From assembly GCF_018688315.1 (NCBI RefSeq), contig NZ_CP061315.1:1178001-1242000 (forward strand): a DNA stretch of 64,000 nt, read 5' to 3'. Origin of the DNA: Polynucleobacter sp. AP-Kolm-20A-A1. GTDB taxonomy: Bacteria; Pseudomonadota; Gammaproteobacteria; Burkholderiales; Burkholderiaceae. Below the pieces are notes generated by a model, which saw only the letters and a program-made list of their open reading frames with translations, searched no databases and was not told where the DNA came from. This document shows, piece by piece, positions 1 through 7,746 of the stretch. The position numbers and the translations under genes were made by a program. Each line of letters opens with the position of its first letter. Position 1 is the stretch's first letter.

Positions 1-460
1 CAACCATGCCAGCAGAGTGAGCGCCTAAAGTTTCTTGAGCGACAACGTTGCCGTTGGCATCAGTAATTGTTGCCAACACAGAAGAAACGTCATTTGCTAG
101 CTGTGCACCCAAGTTAATTGGTGTTTGGCCGTCAAAGCTCATTGACTTACCTGCAACCATTGCGTACTTACCAACAGATGAGGAGTAGTTCATGAAATCG
201 CTAGACTGAATCTGTGACAACAATGAAGTCATCGTGCTCTTCATTTGGTTGATACCGTCAACCATGTTCAATTGAGCCAGCTGAGTAGTCATACTCGCTG
301 TATCGGTTGGGTTCATTGGGTCTTGATTCTGTAACTGGGCAGTTAGCATCTTCAAGAAGTTCTGTGTCATATCCTTCGTTGAAGTAGGATCGGTCGCCGC
401 AGCTGTTTTAGCGGTTGGATCGTACTGCTTGATCAGACTTAAGTTAGATACAGTTGCCAT
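1..460 (-). CDS. flgD: Flagellar hook assembly scaffold FlgD (partial, 3' end off the window)
   Basis: The reading frame starts at an ATG at 460, behind an AAAGGA ribosome site, and stays open to base 1, giving the first 153 residues. FlgD caps the growing hook and lets FlgE subunits polymerise. Visible family features are a threonine-rich start followed by the block QNFLKMLTAQLQNQDPMNPT, the conserved FlgD N-terminal signature, and a later GQTPINLGAQL segment typical of the start of the FlgD beta domains. It lies 14 bases after flgC on the same strand, as expected in a flgBCD operon. The C-terminal third is missing only because the window ends. Confidence 0.95.
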   Translation of the reverse strand, partial: MATVSNLSLIKQYDPTAKTAAATDPTSTKDMTQNFLKMLTAQLQNQDPMNPTDTASMTTQLAQLNMVDGINQMKSTMTSLLSQIQSSDFMNYSSSVGKYAMVAGKSMSFDGQTPINLGAQLANDVSSVLATITDANGNVVAQETLGAHSAGMV

Positions 461-474
461 CGTTTTTTCCTTTA

Positions 475-879
475 TTAACGGCCTAAATCGAGTGTCTTTA
501 ACATCAACTGACGTGTGGTGTTCATCATTTCCACGTTAGCTTGATATGAACGTGATGCAGAGATCATGTTCACCATTTCTTCTACTGGGTTTACGTTTGG
601 CATTTCTACGTAACCGCTTGCATTCGCCATTGGGTGAAATGGCTTGTATTCCATACGCAAAGGCTCTGCGCTTTCAACAATTGCAGATACCTGTACACCA
701 ACACCTTGAGCCTTCTCAATTGGTGTTGGGCTAAATAACACTTGGCGTGAGCGATATGTGCGGCCATCAGGACCAGCAACGCTCTCTGCATTGGCTACGT
801 TAGAAGCGGTCACGTTCAAGCGCATTGCTTGAGCAACTAAACCGCTTGAACCGATATCGAATGCGCCTAATAAACTCAT
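475..879 (-). CDS. flgC: Flagellar basal-body rod protein FlgC
   Basis: 134 residues, the normal FlgC length. FlgC is a proximal rod subunit exported by the flagellar type III apparatus and assembled in the periplasm. The N-terminus has the rod/hook family pattern (LNVTASNVANAESVAGPDG). The C-terminus carries the matching heptad helix VEEMVNMISASRSYQANVEM ending in LMLKTLDLGR. Both helices pack in the axial core of the rod. Its ATG overlaps the flgB stop by four bases, so flgB and flgC are translationally coupled. Transcription is expected from the sigma-54 promoter upstream of flgB. Confidence 0.97.
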   Translation of the reverse strand: MSLLGAFDIGSSGLVAQAMRLNVTASNVANAESVAGPDGRTYRSRQVLFSPTPIEKAQGVGVQVSAIVESAEPLRMEYKPFHPMANASGYVEMPNVNPVEEMVNMISASRSYQANVEMMNTTRQLMLKTLDLGR

Positions 880-1289
880 GAACCTTGTCCTGTAATTGCT
901 GAGATACGAGTACGAATCTCAGAGCCTAGGAAATTCAATGTGGCTTCAGTGAAGAATGAGTTCTTCATGAACTGACTTCTTTCCACATCGGGATCAACGG
1001 TATTGCCGTCCATCGCAGGTTGTACTGCGCTACGGTATAAAACTGGGATTGCTGCATGGCCTTGAGCAACCATGTGGCCGCTATTGCTTACTGCCATTGG
1101 CAGGCTAGCGGACTGAACTTCAGCATTGAGGTTGCGTTTGAGCACTTCGCCAAAGCGAATATCCCTAGCTTTGTAGCCAGGGGTGTCTGAATTCACCAAA
1201 TTAGATGCGAGCAGCTCTTGACGGTAGCTGCGCAACTTCAATGCGGCTTCGCCAAACTGGATCGGATCATATTGTGGAACCAAGCTCAT
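876..1289 (-). CDS. flgB: Flagellar basal-body rod protein FlgB
   Basis: 137 residues, matching the FlgB family. FlgB forms part of the proximal rod nearest the MS ring. Recognisable parts are the N-terminal block LRSYRQELLASNLVNSDTPG followed by YKARDIRF, and a C-terminal helix that includes RSQFMKNSFFTEATLNFL. It is the first gene of the flgBCD transcription unit. The ATG at 1289 sits behind purine-rich AAGGTAAAAGGTAA. A near-perfect sigma-54 element lies about 55 bases further upstream, which gives a short leader. The N-terminal helix lacks a signal peptide, as expected for a type III export substrate. Confidence 0.97.
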   Translation of the reverse strand: MSLVPQYDPIQFGEAALKLRSYRQELLASNLVNSDTPGYKARDIRFGEVLKRNLNAEVQSASLPMAVSNSGHMVAQGHAAIPVLYRSAVQPAMDGNTVDPDVERSQFMKNSFFTEATLNFLGSEIRTRISAITGQGS

Positions 1290-1343
1290 TTACCTTTTAC
1301 CTTCAGTTTGTTGAGACACATGTCCCAACTTCACTTCTTAGTA

Positions 1344-1360
1344 TGCAAATGGCGTGCCAG
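1344..1360 (-). promoter_or_regulatory. Sigma-54 (RpoN) promoter of the flgBCD operon
   Basis: Read on the minus strand the sequence is CTGGCACGCCATTTGCA. It matches the -24/-12 consensus YTGGCACGrNNNTTGCW at every fixed position except the weak r. The invariant GG (1358-1357) and GC (1346-1345) are 12 bases apart, as RpoN needs. The predicted start is about 10-12 bases downstream, leaving a leader of roughly 45 bases before the flgB ATG. The rpoN gene and a GAFTGA-type activator are both in this window. This is the clearest regulatory site found. Confidence 0.9.
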
Positions 1361-1372
1361 AATTGAGAAATA

Positions 1373-1412
1373 TTTAAATATCTATATAAATCAACAACTT
1401 AAGATATTTAAA
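1373..1412. promoter_or_regulatory. 11-bp perfect inverted repeat upstream of the flgB promoter
   Basis: TTTAAATATCT (1373-1383) and AGATATTTAAA (1402-1412) are exact reverse complements separated by 18 bases in an AT-rich stretch. The repeat lies 13-55 bases upstream of the -24 element, a plausible place for an enhancer-binding protein such as the FlrC-like regulator. The shared element at 1381-1402 overlaps it. Binding by any protein is inferred from position and symmetry only. Confidence 0.45.
1381..1402 (+). promoter_or_regulatory. 22-bp element shared with the flhA upstream region (copy 1)
   Basis: The 22 bases read TCTATATAAATCAA, then C, then AACTTAA. The same string occurs at 22196-22217 with T in place of C, 21 of 22 matching. 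It contains TATAAA preceded 16 bases earlier by TTGAGA, so it could be a sigma-70 -10 region on the plus strand, although no rightward gene follows here. Alternatively it is a binding site for a flagellar regulator upstream of the sigma-54 promoter. Confidence 0.5.
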
Positions 1413-1480
1413 AGAATCTATTCTGGTGGTTATTTCTAATAATTAGAGTTAAAACGGCAAAAATTGCAGGGGTCTTTGAG

Positions 1481-1519
1481 GGGGCTCGGTAAATAATGCC
1501 CGCCCTGCCCTGGAGCCCC
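1481..1519 (-). terminator. Possible stem-loop after fliR
   Basis: GGGGCTC (1481-1487) and GAGCCCC (1513-1519) are perfect complements with a 25-base GC-rich loop, directly after the fliR stop codon. On the minus strand the stem is not followed immediately by a T run; T-rich sequence appears only about 20 bases on. It may end the fliF-fliR transcript or stabilise its 3' end. Confidence 0.35.
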
Positions 1520-2296
1520 TTACATGCCAGGGTTGAGGCCTTGGCGGACAAGGGCAACCGGACCCTGAAGTACTCGGATCACAATTGCTGTCATATCGGG
1601 CAGCAAAATGATGATTAATAAAAAGGCGATAGGGACGGTCACAGCAAAACCTACTGAGAATAAGTTCAACTGTGGGCTGGTTCTTCCCAAAATAGCTTGG
1701 AGCATATTGAATACGAGGTAAACAATAATCCCGGGCATGCTGATGACCATGCCAAATTGAAAGGCTTTGACCACTAGAGCAACGATTGCTTGCGCATCCC
1801 ATGCACTTGGCCAAGCACCAAATGGAACCGCCTTAAAACTCGTGAGAACGATCTCAAACAAGACCAAATGAATGTTCAGAGCAAATGACAAGGCAATAGC
1901 CGTTAGGAGGAGCAACTCACCAATCAAGCCAGATGAAATGTTCGGGTCACGACCCACTGTAGAGGCAAAGCTAAAGCCAGCCAACATTGATAAGGTTTCA
2001 GAGAGCACATCAAAGGCCATCAAGCCCAGGCGTATCACGTAACCAGCCATCAGGCCAATAGCCAGCTCGGTTGCAGCTACAAAGAAAGTTACGGTAGTGC
2101 CTGAAAGCACCGCCGGATCAGGCTTAATCATCGGTGAGAGCGAGAGACCAATCACCACCGCCAAGAGCACACGCAAGCGCATTGGCATAGATCGGAAAGC
2201 AAACATCGGCGCAGAAATTAATAGTCCAAAGATGCGCAATGAGATGAGCATCACAATTGCAACGAATTGAGGAATGATGTCGGCGCTAAATTCCAA
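1520..2296 (-). CDS. fliR: Flagellar export apparatus membrane protein FliR
   Basis: 258 residues, the usual FliR size, with about six hydrophobic segments. FliR joins FliP and FliQ to form the core export gate inside the MS ring. Typical features are the MEFSADIIPQFVAIVMLISL start, an early FRSMPMRLRVLLA segment, and a conserved C-terminal membrane region. The frame opens with TTG at 2296, 19 bases after fliQ; there is no ATG until residue 16, and the N-terminus from TTG matches the family, so TTG is preferred. It is the last gene of the fliF-to-fliR run. Confidence 0.95.
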   Translation of the reverse strand: MEFSADIIPQFVAIVMLISLRIFGLLISAPMFAFRSMPMRLRVLLAVVIGLSLSPMIKPDPAVLSGTTVTFFVAATELAIGLMAGYVIRLGLMAFDVLSETLSMLAGFSFASTVGRDPNISSGLIGELLLLTAIALSFALNIHLVLFEIVLTSFKAVPFGAWPSAWDAQAIVALVVKAFQFGMVISMPGIIVYLVFNMLQAILGRTSPQLNLFSVGFAVTVPIAFLLIIILLPDMTAIVIRVLQGPVALVRQGLNPGM

Positions 2297-2315
2297 GATA
2301 GATCTCGGATCTGAC

Positions 2316-2585
2316 TTAGTTCAGGATTGTTGGGATGCGCATGATGATCTCGCGCACGTAATCAATAAAGATCGCCAAGCTCACTGGAAACGCCACCAAG
2401 AGGACTACCGCCAAAACGAATAGCTTCGGTACAAACGATACTGAACTCTCGTTAACGGAGGTGGCTGCTTGCAAAATACCAATCACCAAACCGACGATGA
2501 GCAGCGCAATCAGGGTTGGACCTGCCAGTACAAACGCCATGCGCATGGCCTGGAAAGTCAATTCGATAATGAGACCCGTATCCAT
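2316..2585 (-). CDS. fliQ: Flagellar export apparatus membrane protein FliQ
   Basis: 89 residues with two hydrophobic hairpin helices (about 17-40 and 53-75), exactly the FliQ architecture. Several copies wrap around FliP in the export gate. The motif ATSVNESSVSFVPKLF is a variant of the family's loop ATQIQEMTLSFIPK. Its ATG touches the fliP stop codon at 2585, so the two genes are coupled. It is followed by fliR after 19 bases. Confidence 0.96.
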   Translation of the reverse strand: MDTGLIIELTFQAMRMAFVLAGPTLIALLIVGLVIGILQAATSVNESSVSFVPKLFVLAVVLLVAFPVSLAIFIDYVREIIMRIPTILN

Positions 2586-3328
2586 TAGAAGACCTTGTAG
2601 CTCTCAATGAGGGAGGCAGCCAGTAAGGCCCAGCCGTCCGCCAATGCAAAGATCACCAGCTTTAATGGCAACGAGAACATCATTGGTGAAATCATCACCA
2701 TACCTAAGGAGGTCAAGATACTGGCTACTGCAAAGTCAATCGCAATAAATGGCAAATAAATCATGAAGCCAATTAAAAAGCCCGTCTTAATTTCAGAGAT
2801 TGCGAAGGCCGGAATCAATACTGTCATCGGCACATCTTCTTTAGCTTGAATTGGCTTGTCATACAGCCTGACAAATACCGCCAAATCTTCTTGGCGAGTT
2901 TGCTTAAGCATAAATGACTTAATCGGCTTTGCACCTACCTCAACCGCTTTCTCAAAACTGATTTTTTGCTGTGTGTAAGGCAAATAGGCATCTTGATAAA
3001 TGGTTTCAAAAGTCGGATTCATCACAAATAAGGTGAGGAAGAATGAGAGTCCAATCAACACCATATTGGGTGGCATGCTTTGCAAACCTAAGGCCTGGCG
3101 CAGCAAAGAGAAAACAATCAGAATGCGTGTAAAGCTAGTCATCAACATCAACGCAGCCGGCAAAATACTTAAGGCAGTTAATGCAATAACAGTTTGAACG
3201 GGGATGGAATATGTGGTTCCGCCCTTACCTGCACCGCTAGTGACTAGCGGAAGGGATTGGGCAAATACGGCTCCGGAGACCAATAACAGTAAGGCGGCGC
3301 CTAACCAGGCATAGTGACGGCGCTTCAT
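2585..3328 (-). CDS. fliP: Flagellar export apparatus membrane protein FliP
   Basis: 247 residues. An N-terminal signal peptide (about 1-23, ending VFAQ) precedes the mature protein, as in other FliP proteins. Conserved family blocks are MLMTSFTRILIVFSLLRQAL with the following GLQSMPPN, and FAISEIKTGFLIGFMIYLPF followed by IAIDFAVASILTSLGM near the C-terminus. FliP forms the pentameric base of the export gate. The start overlaps the end of fliO by four bases, and fliQ follows directly. Confidence 0.97.
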   Translation of the reverse strand: MKRRHYAWLGAALLLLVSGAVFAQSLPLVTSGAGKGGTTYSIPVQTVIALTALSILPAALMLMTSFTRILIVFSLLRQALGLQSMPPNMVLIGLSFFLTLFVMNPTFETIYQDAYLPYTQQKISFEKAVEVGAKPIKSFMLKQTRQEDLAVFVRLYDKPIQAKEDVPMTVLIPAFAISEIKTGFLIGFMIYLPFIAIDFAVASILTSLGMVMISPMMFSLPLKLVIFALADGWALLAASLIESYKVF

Positions 3329-3819
3329 GCTTTACCGCCTTTACGGAGTAGGTCTGAGAGCTTCTTAGCAAAGTCTGGGGAATAGCTTGTCATCTTTGGC
3401 AAGTTCGCCACTTCTGCTGCTTCTAACTCGGAAATGAGATTGATTTGATTGGGTGTGTGGCCCAGCACATACACGCGGCCTGCAACTTGCACTACTACTA
3501 CACGCTCACGTGGACCCAAACCTTGGGCTGCCAAAATACGAATAGCTGAATTCGGAACATCGAGCTGTAAATTGCGTTTGACGAACCAGGCAACCAAGCC
3601 AACCAAAATGGCGGCGAGAACTAAAGTTACTAAAGTAAGCCAGATGAAACTTCCACCACCGGCATTCGGATAGGAAGATGCTCTAGAAGCATCCTGCGCA
3701 AAGACAGAAGCTGAGCTGAATAAGGTTCCAAATAATGCTATTTGGATGATGGGGAGTTTGGGAGAGACTCTGCCAAACGTACTTTTAATTAAATGCCCGT
3801 TGCCAGCCTTCTCACCCAT
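3325..3819 (-). CDS. fliO: Flagellar biosynthesis protein FliO
   Basis: 164 residues. FliO is a small bitopic membrane protein that helps assemble the FliP ring. One strong transmembrane segment is visible (about 56-79, FIWLTLVTLVLAAILVGLVA), with a hydrophobic, signal-like stretch before it (about 24-41). The cytoplasmic domain contains LGPRERVVVVQVAGRVYVLG, the most conserved part of this poorly conserved family. Identification rests on that motif and on the position between fliN and fliP. The start ATG at 3819 is nine bases after the fliN stop. Confidence 0.9.
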   Translation of the reverse strand: MGEKAGNGHLIKSTFGRVSPKLPIIQIALFGTLFSSASVFAQDASRASSYPNAGGGSFIWLTLVTLVLAAILVGLVAWFVKRNLQLDVPNSAIRILAAQGLGPRERVVVVQVAGRVYVLGHTPNQINLISELEAAEVANLPKMTSYSPDFAKKLSDLLRKGGKA

Positions 3820-3827
3820 CTAAATCC

Positions 3828-4214
3828 TCAGCGGTTAATTTTTCTAATGCGCTCCGCTGGGGTAACAATATCAGTTAAACGAATACCGTAACGGTCGTTC
3901 ACGATTACCACCTCGCCTTGCGCGACTAGGCAACCATTGACCACCACTTCCAAAGGATCTCCTGCATGGATATCCAACTCAATCACTGAGCCCTGGGTAA
4001 GCGCCAAAAGGTTGCGTATTTGCATTTTAGCGCGACCGAGCTCAACCGTAACCTGAACTGGTACATCCATCACCAAATCGATATCGTTAGCCATTGGGGC
4101 AGTAGCTGAGGCACCGCCCAAATCATCAAAACTCGCCCGGCGGACCGCTGCGCCAGCGTTTGCAAACGCCTTCGCCAGATCGTCACCAGAGTGAGATGGG
4201 GTGTTTTCAATCAT
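3828..4214 (-). CDS. fliN: Flagellar motor switch protein FliN
   Basis: 128 residues. FliN forms the lower part of the C-ring and helps dock the FliH-FliI export ATPase. The C-terminal SpoA domain (about 48-125) is clear, with VPVQVTVELGRAKMQIRNLL and GDPLEVVVNGCLVAQGEVVI followed by VNDRYGIRLTDI. The N-terminal 45 residues are variable, as is usual. It lies two bases from fliM and is followed by fliO, the standard order. Confidence 0.96.
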   Translation of the reverse strand: MIENTPSHSGDDLAKAFANAGAAVRRASFDDLGGASATAPMANDIDLVMDVPVQVTVELGRAKMQIRNLLALTQGSVIELDIHAGDPLEVVVNGCLVAQGEVVIVNDRYGIRLTDIVTPAERIRKINR

Positions 4215-4216
4215 GA

Positions 4217-5200
4217 TTATTCGCCTTTTTGTTGCATATAGAGGTCACCCCGCTCTTCGCTGCGCATCACGCTAGACTCAGAGGCTGGAGTATTTACCGG
4301 ATTTTTGAGAAATTCAGCTGGATGTTGAATGGATTCAACCTTCACAGAATATTTATTGTTCTTAACGCCGTATTTGCCCTGGATCATTGGGAGCCCGTCC
4401 ACATACATCGTGACAGGATCATCAATATCAATTGGAATAATCTCACCAATCGACATTCCCAGGATTTCACGAATAGTCATTTGTTTGCGAGCTAATACTG
4501 CGACCATCGATACAGAAGCTTCTTGCAATTGAGTCTCCAGTGAAGTTGCCCAATACAAATCGGTTTCACGCTTAACTTTGACTTCATTACTCCAAATCTT
4601 TTCCTTAAATGGCTCAAGGACCCAATAAGGAACGCAAAAATCTAAATGGCCTTCGTTGCCATTGACGTTAACTTTAAATTTGCTGTGAAGTACCTGCTCT
4701 TCAGGAGCAGCTAAGCGCAAGTCATCAAACTGCTCTTCATGTCTCGCAAAGCCAAAGCGGATGTCGGCTAGCGGCTTCCAGGCCTTTTCATATTCTTGTA
4801 CGATCACTTCCAAAATGCGGCGTGCAATACGCATTTCTGTAATGGAAAGTTTTTTCGGATTGCTATTGTTGCTTGGCGGGAAAGTGCCATTGCCACCGAA
4901 GATGGTGTCGACTGCAACATTGAGGGTATTCATATCCAAAGACCAGCAGCCATAACCTTCAACGTGGTCAAAGCCAACCACTTGAATATTAGCTGAAGCT
5001 GGAACTGATTGAATGAACTCTTGGTAATTCTTCAGGCCAGCAAAACTGGAATTAACAACCACTGAGCTGCCCACAATATGCGTAAGCTGAATTCTCAAGC
5101 TACGTGCAAATGCCTCATGCACAATTTCGAGCGCAGGCATACGTCGCTTGTTAGCAACTTGGGCCTGACTGAAAAATACGGCTTGTTTATTTGGATTCAT
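4217..5200 (-). CDS. fliM: Flagellar motor switch protein FliM
   Basis: 327 residues. FliM forms the middle of the C-ring and is normally where CheY-P binds. The CheC-like middle domain (about 40-220) and the C-terminal SpoA domain (about 235-300, IREILGMSIGEIIPIDI) are present. The extreme N-terminus (MNPNKQAVFFSQAQVANKRR) does not show the LSQDEIDALL CheY-binding motif usually found in FliM. That fits the absence of cheY, cheA kinase and cheB/R from this window. The assignment as FliM rests on domain order and on its place before fliN. Confidence 0.93.
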   Translation of the reverse strand: MNPNKQAVFFSQAQVANKRRMPALEIVHEAFARSLRIQLTHIVGSSVVVNSSFAGLKNYQEFIQSVPASANIQVVGFDHVEGYGCWSLDMNTLNVAVDTIFGGNGTFPPSNNSNPKKLSITEMRIARRILEVIVQEYEKAWKPLADIRFGFARHEEQFDDLRLAAPEEQVLHSKFKVNVNGNEGHLDFCVPYWVLEPFKEKIWSNEVKVKRETDLYWATSLETQLQEASVSMVAVLARKQMTIREILGMSIGEIIPIDIDDPVTMYVDGLPMIQGKYGVKNNKYSVKVESIQHPAEFLKNPVNTPASESSVMRSEERGDLYMQQKGE

Positions 5201-5232
5201 ACACTACAAGTCTTTGCTTATTAATGATTCGA

Positions 5233-7269
5233 TTAGGCGTATAGATTAATTCTACCGTCAGCAGCCGGAATTGCAGAACTCAATATACCGGCGGCTACAT
5301 CTGCGTTTGCAGCTGCTGTTGAGCTATTACCGCCATTGCTAAAGGCAATGCCTTCGGCCATAAATTGGGGTTGGCCCGCATTATCAGAGTGCTGGCGCAT
5401 ATCTAAGCTTAAGGAGAGGCCCATTTGTGCCAATTGCTCTTTTAACTGTGAACTACCCTGCTCCAGGCGTGCACGGGTTGAATCGCTTGCGCCATCCACC
5501 ACCACAATTGCACGACCTTGGTTATCCAAGCGCAAATCAATGCGAATGGTGCCTTGGTCTGGAGGAGTTACTTCCATCACCACGCGACCGCCACCCTCTT
5601 TGAGGACGCGCATCACTTCAGCATTTAGAGGGCCAGTTGCTAATGAGGCATTTTGTGGCTCTAACTTTACTGTCGTGGTTTGGGTTAACTTCACTTCTTG
5701 ATTAAGGGTAGAGATAAAGCTGGTTTGCTTAGCATCTGTTGCATTAATGCCGTTGTTACTAGCTTGTGCCAATGAGTCGTCTTTTTCAACAACGCGAATT
5801 GAACGCTCTTGTTTTGTCACCGCAGTAGCAGCTACAAAACTTTCCGCATTTTGTGTGCGCACCTGTTTAGAGAACTCACCCTCTTCTACCGTTGGCAGAT
5901 TTACTGGCTTAGGTGCAGACTGAGCTACCGCCTGATCAGCTGGCTTAGCGATGGTGGCAGCAGTATTGACTGAGGCCGCCTGATCAATTGCTGCTGTATC
6001 TGAAGATGAACTTACCGCCTGAACCGCGTTCTGTACTGCTGGTGTAGCGGCGACATTCACAGCCGTCTGAGTGCTGGTAGTGGGTAATTCAATCTTCTGA
6101 ATAACCACTTGATCTAAAGGCAATTCTTGAGCGCCTGCTGAAGCATTCGCTGCAACCTGCTCTGTATTTGCCTGCACTTGTGCTGCTACTGTCGAGCTTA
6201 CTTGCACCGCTTGACCAGGATTAATTTTGACTGACTCTACTCGAGCGCTGGATGTTTGAGCCTGCACTGGTGCACTGCTCACGTTCGCTGCCGCTTGATT
6301 GAGGGTTGCAGCAAATGCTTGTGCATTGCCTGAGTCCACTGGATTTTCCAGGGTGGTCTGGGCAGCTACATTGTCACTTTGGGTATTTGCAATTGTTTGT
6401 GTTGTCGCTGCATTGGCATTTGCAGCAGCCACTTGCGCCACCTCAACGGTAGACGTACCGGTATCAGCCGCAACCGCTTGAGCAACCTGAACTACTGGGG
6501 CAACTGCAACCTGCACCACGTTGGCAATAGCAATTGGATTTGCATCGACCGCAACGTCGGTAGCAACAACATCAGTTTGAGTATCTTGTGTTTGCAATGA
6601 ATCTGTTAGCACAGCTACTTCTGTAGCAACAGTGGTGATAGATGGATCAACCACAGTAACTTGAGCGTCAGCGGTTACAGCAGCTGCTGCAACTGCACCA
6701 GCTTGAAGTGCTGCTGCATCAGCAGCGGCTTTTGCAATGGCTGCCTGATTTTGAGCATTGAGAGTAGCGGCGGCGATTTCCTGATTGCCAGCCTGCTGCG
6801 CAACACCATCGGCTAGAACGGCGCTTAATGCGGTATCCACTACTGCCAAGGTCTCTGAAGCGGTGGCTGCTTTAGCTTCCACTGCCAAAGCTACCTCTAC
6901 CTGCCCTAAAGTGGCTTGATCAACACCTTGGGGTGCAGGAGCTTCTGATGGGGTTTGAGCATTGGCCTGAGGGGCCTCTGCCTGAGAATTTGTTTGGGGG
7001 GCGGCAATATTTGCAGCATCCTGCTGCGCCTGATCGGTCGAAGGCGGCAAATTTTGCGGCTTTTCTTCGGTTGCCTGGGTGTTTCTAGCCTCTGTTCGAG
7101 GGGTGTCCTGGGTGGGATTCTGGCTCTGCTGCTTAGCCGCTCGCAGTTCGTCCGGGAAGCTCGTAAGTCCTTGATCTGAAAGATTTTGTGAAGAATCGAG
7201 CGTAGACTGATTAGCGAAAATCAGGTTATCGCGAGACTGTAAAGCTTGGAGCGGATTCAAATTTGCCAT
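5233..7269 (-). CDS. fliK: Flagellar hook-length control protein FliK (very long, low complexity)
   Basis: 678 residues, much longer than the roughly 400 of the enterobacterial protein. FliK is a secreted ruler whose C-terminal domain switches export from hook to filament substrates. The first 480 residues are mostly alanine, glutamine, threonine and valine in disordered repeats. The C-terminal globular domain (about 540-640) is recognisable: LKEGGGRVVMEVTPPDQGTI followed by RIDLRLDNQGRAIVVVDGAS and an LEQGSSQLKEQLAQMGLSL block. It lies between fliJ and fliM, where fliK is expected. fliL, often found between fliK and fliM, is absent. Confidence 0.93.
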   Translation of the reverse strand: MANLNPLQALQSRDNLIFANQSTLDSSQNLSDQGLTSFPDELRAAKQQSQNPTQDTPRTEARNTQATEEKPQNLPPSTDQAQQDAANIAAPQTNSQAEAPQANAQTPSEAPAPQGVDQATLGQVEVALAVEAKAATASETLAVVDTALSAVLADGVAQQAGNQEIAAATLNAQNQAAIAKAAADAAALQAGAVAAAAVTADAQVTVVDPSITTVATEVAVLTDSLQTQDTQTDVVATDVAVDANPIAIANVVQVAVAPVVQVAQAVAADTGTSTVEVAQVAAANANAATTQTIANTQSDNVAAQTTLENPVDSGNAQAFAATLNQAAANVSSAPVQAQTSSARVESVKINPGQAVQVSSTVAAQVQANTEQVAANASAGAQELPLDQVVIQKIELPTTSTQTAVNVAATPAVQNAVQAVSSSSDTAAIDQAASVNTAATIAKPADQAVAQSAPKPVNLPTVEEGEFSKQVRTQNAESFVAATAVTKQERSIRVVEKDDSLAQASNNGINATDAKQTSFISTLNQEVKLTQTTTVKLEPQNASLATGPLNAEVMRVLKEGGGRVVMEVTPPDQGTIRIDLRLDNQGRAIVVVDGASDSTRARLEQGSSQLKEQLAQMGLSLSLDMRQHSDNAGQPQFMAEGIAFSNGGNSSTAAANADVAAGILSSAIPAADGRINLYA

Positions 7270-7296
7270 AAATATTCCCCGTTTAGGTAAATATTA

Positions 7297-7746
7297 CTAA
7301 GCAGATTTCGTGCCAGAATCTCCGTGAAGTCGAGAAATAATGCAATCTTCTAGTTCTAGGCGCTCGCGACGGGCCCTTTCGGCCAGTGCCTCGGCCTTTT
7401 TCCGGGCCAGCACCTTTTCGATGCCCTGAACCCTCAATTTGGACTCAATTGCCTGCTCCCGGGCATTGACCATAGCCACATTGAGCTTGGCAATCTGCCC
7501 TTCCTGCTCTTCTACACCAGCCTGCAATCTATTCCTAAAGGAGCTGGAATCTTGCATAAAGGCCACTGTTGCCCCTTTAGTGGCGGTATCAAGCATCTGC
7601 TTCTCATAGTCCTGAACATACTCAACCACCTGCTGATTAAATGCCTCACTTCTGCGAAGCTCACCATTCAAGCGTTTTAATTGATTGCCAGTACGGGTTT
7701 CGTGAGTTTTGGCAAATTGCAGAATGAGTTTTAAGACTTTGCTCAT
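7297..7746 (-). CDS. fliJ: Flagellar export chaperone FliJ
   Basis: 149 residues, almost entirely charged helical coiled coil, which is the FliJ fold. FliJ sits in the centre of the FliI hexamer and recycles export chaperones, like the gamma subunit of F-ATPases. Its ATG overlaps the fliI stop by four bases. Sequence similarity within the family is low, so the call rests on coiled-coil content, length and position directly after fliI. Confidence 0.9.
   Translation of the reverse strand: MSKVLKLILQFAKTHETRTGNQLKRLNGELRRSEAFNQQVVEYVQDYEKQMLDTATKGATVAFMQDSSSFRNRLQAGVEEQEGQIAKLNVAMVNAREQAIESKLRVQGIEKVLARKKAEALAERARRERLELEDCIISRLHGDSGTKSA

Noticed and set aside
1218..1439. 73-codon rightward open frame across the start of flgB and its promoter
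   Set aside because: It lies over the flgB coding start and the sigma-54 promoter, with no ribosome site or recognisable protein.
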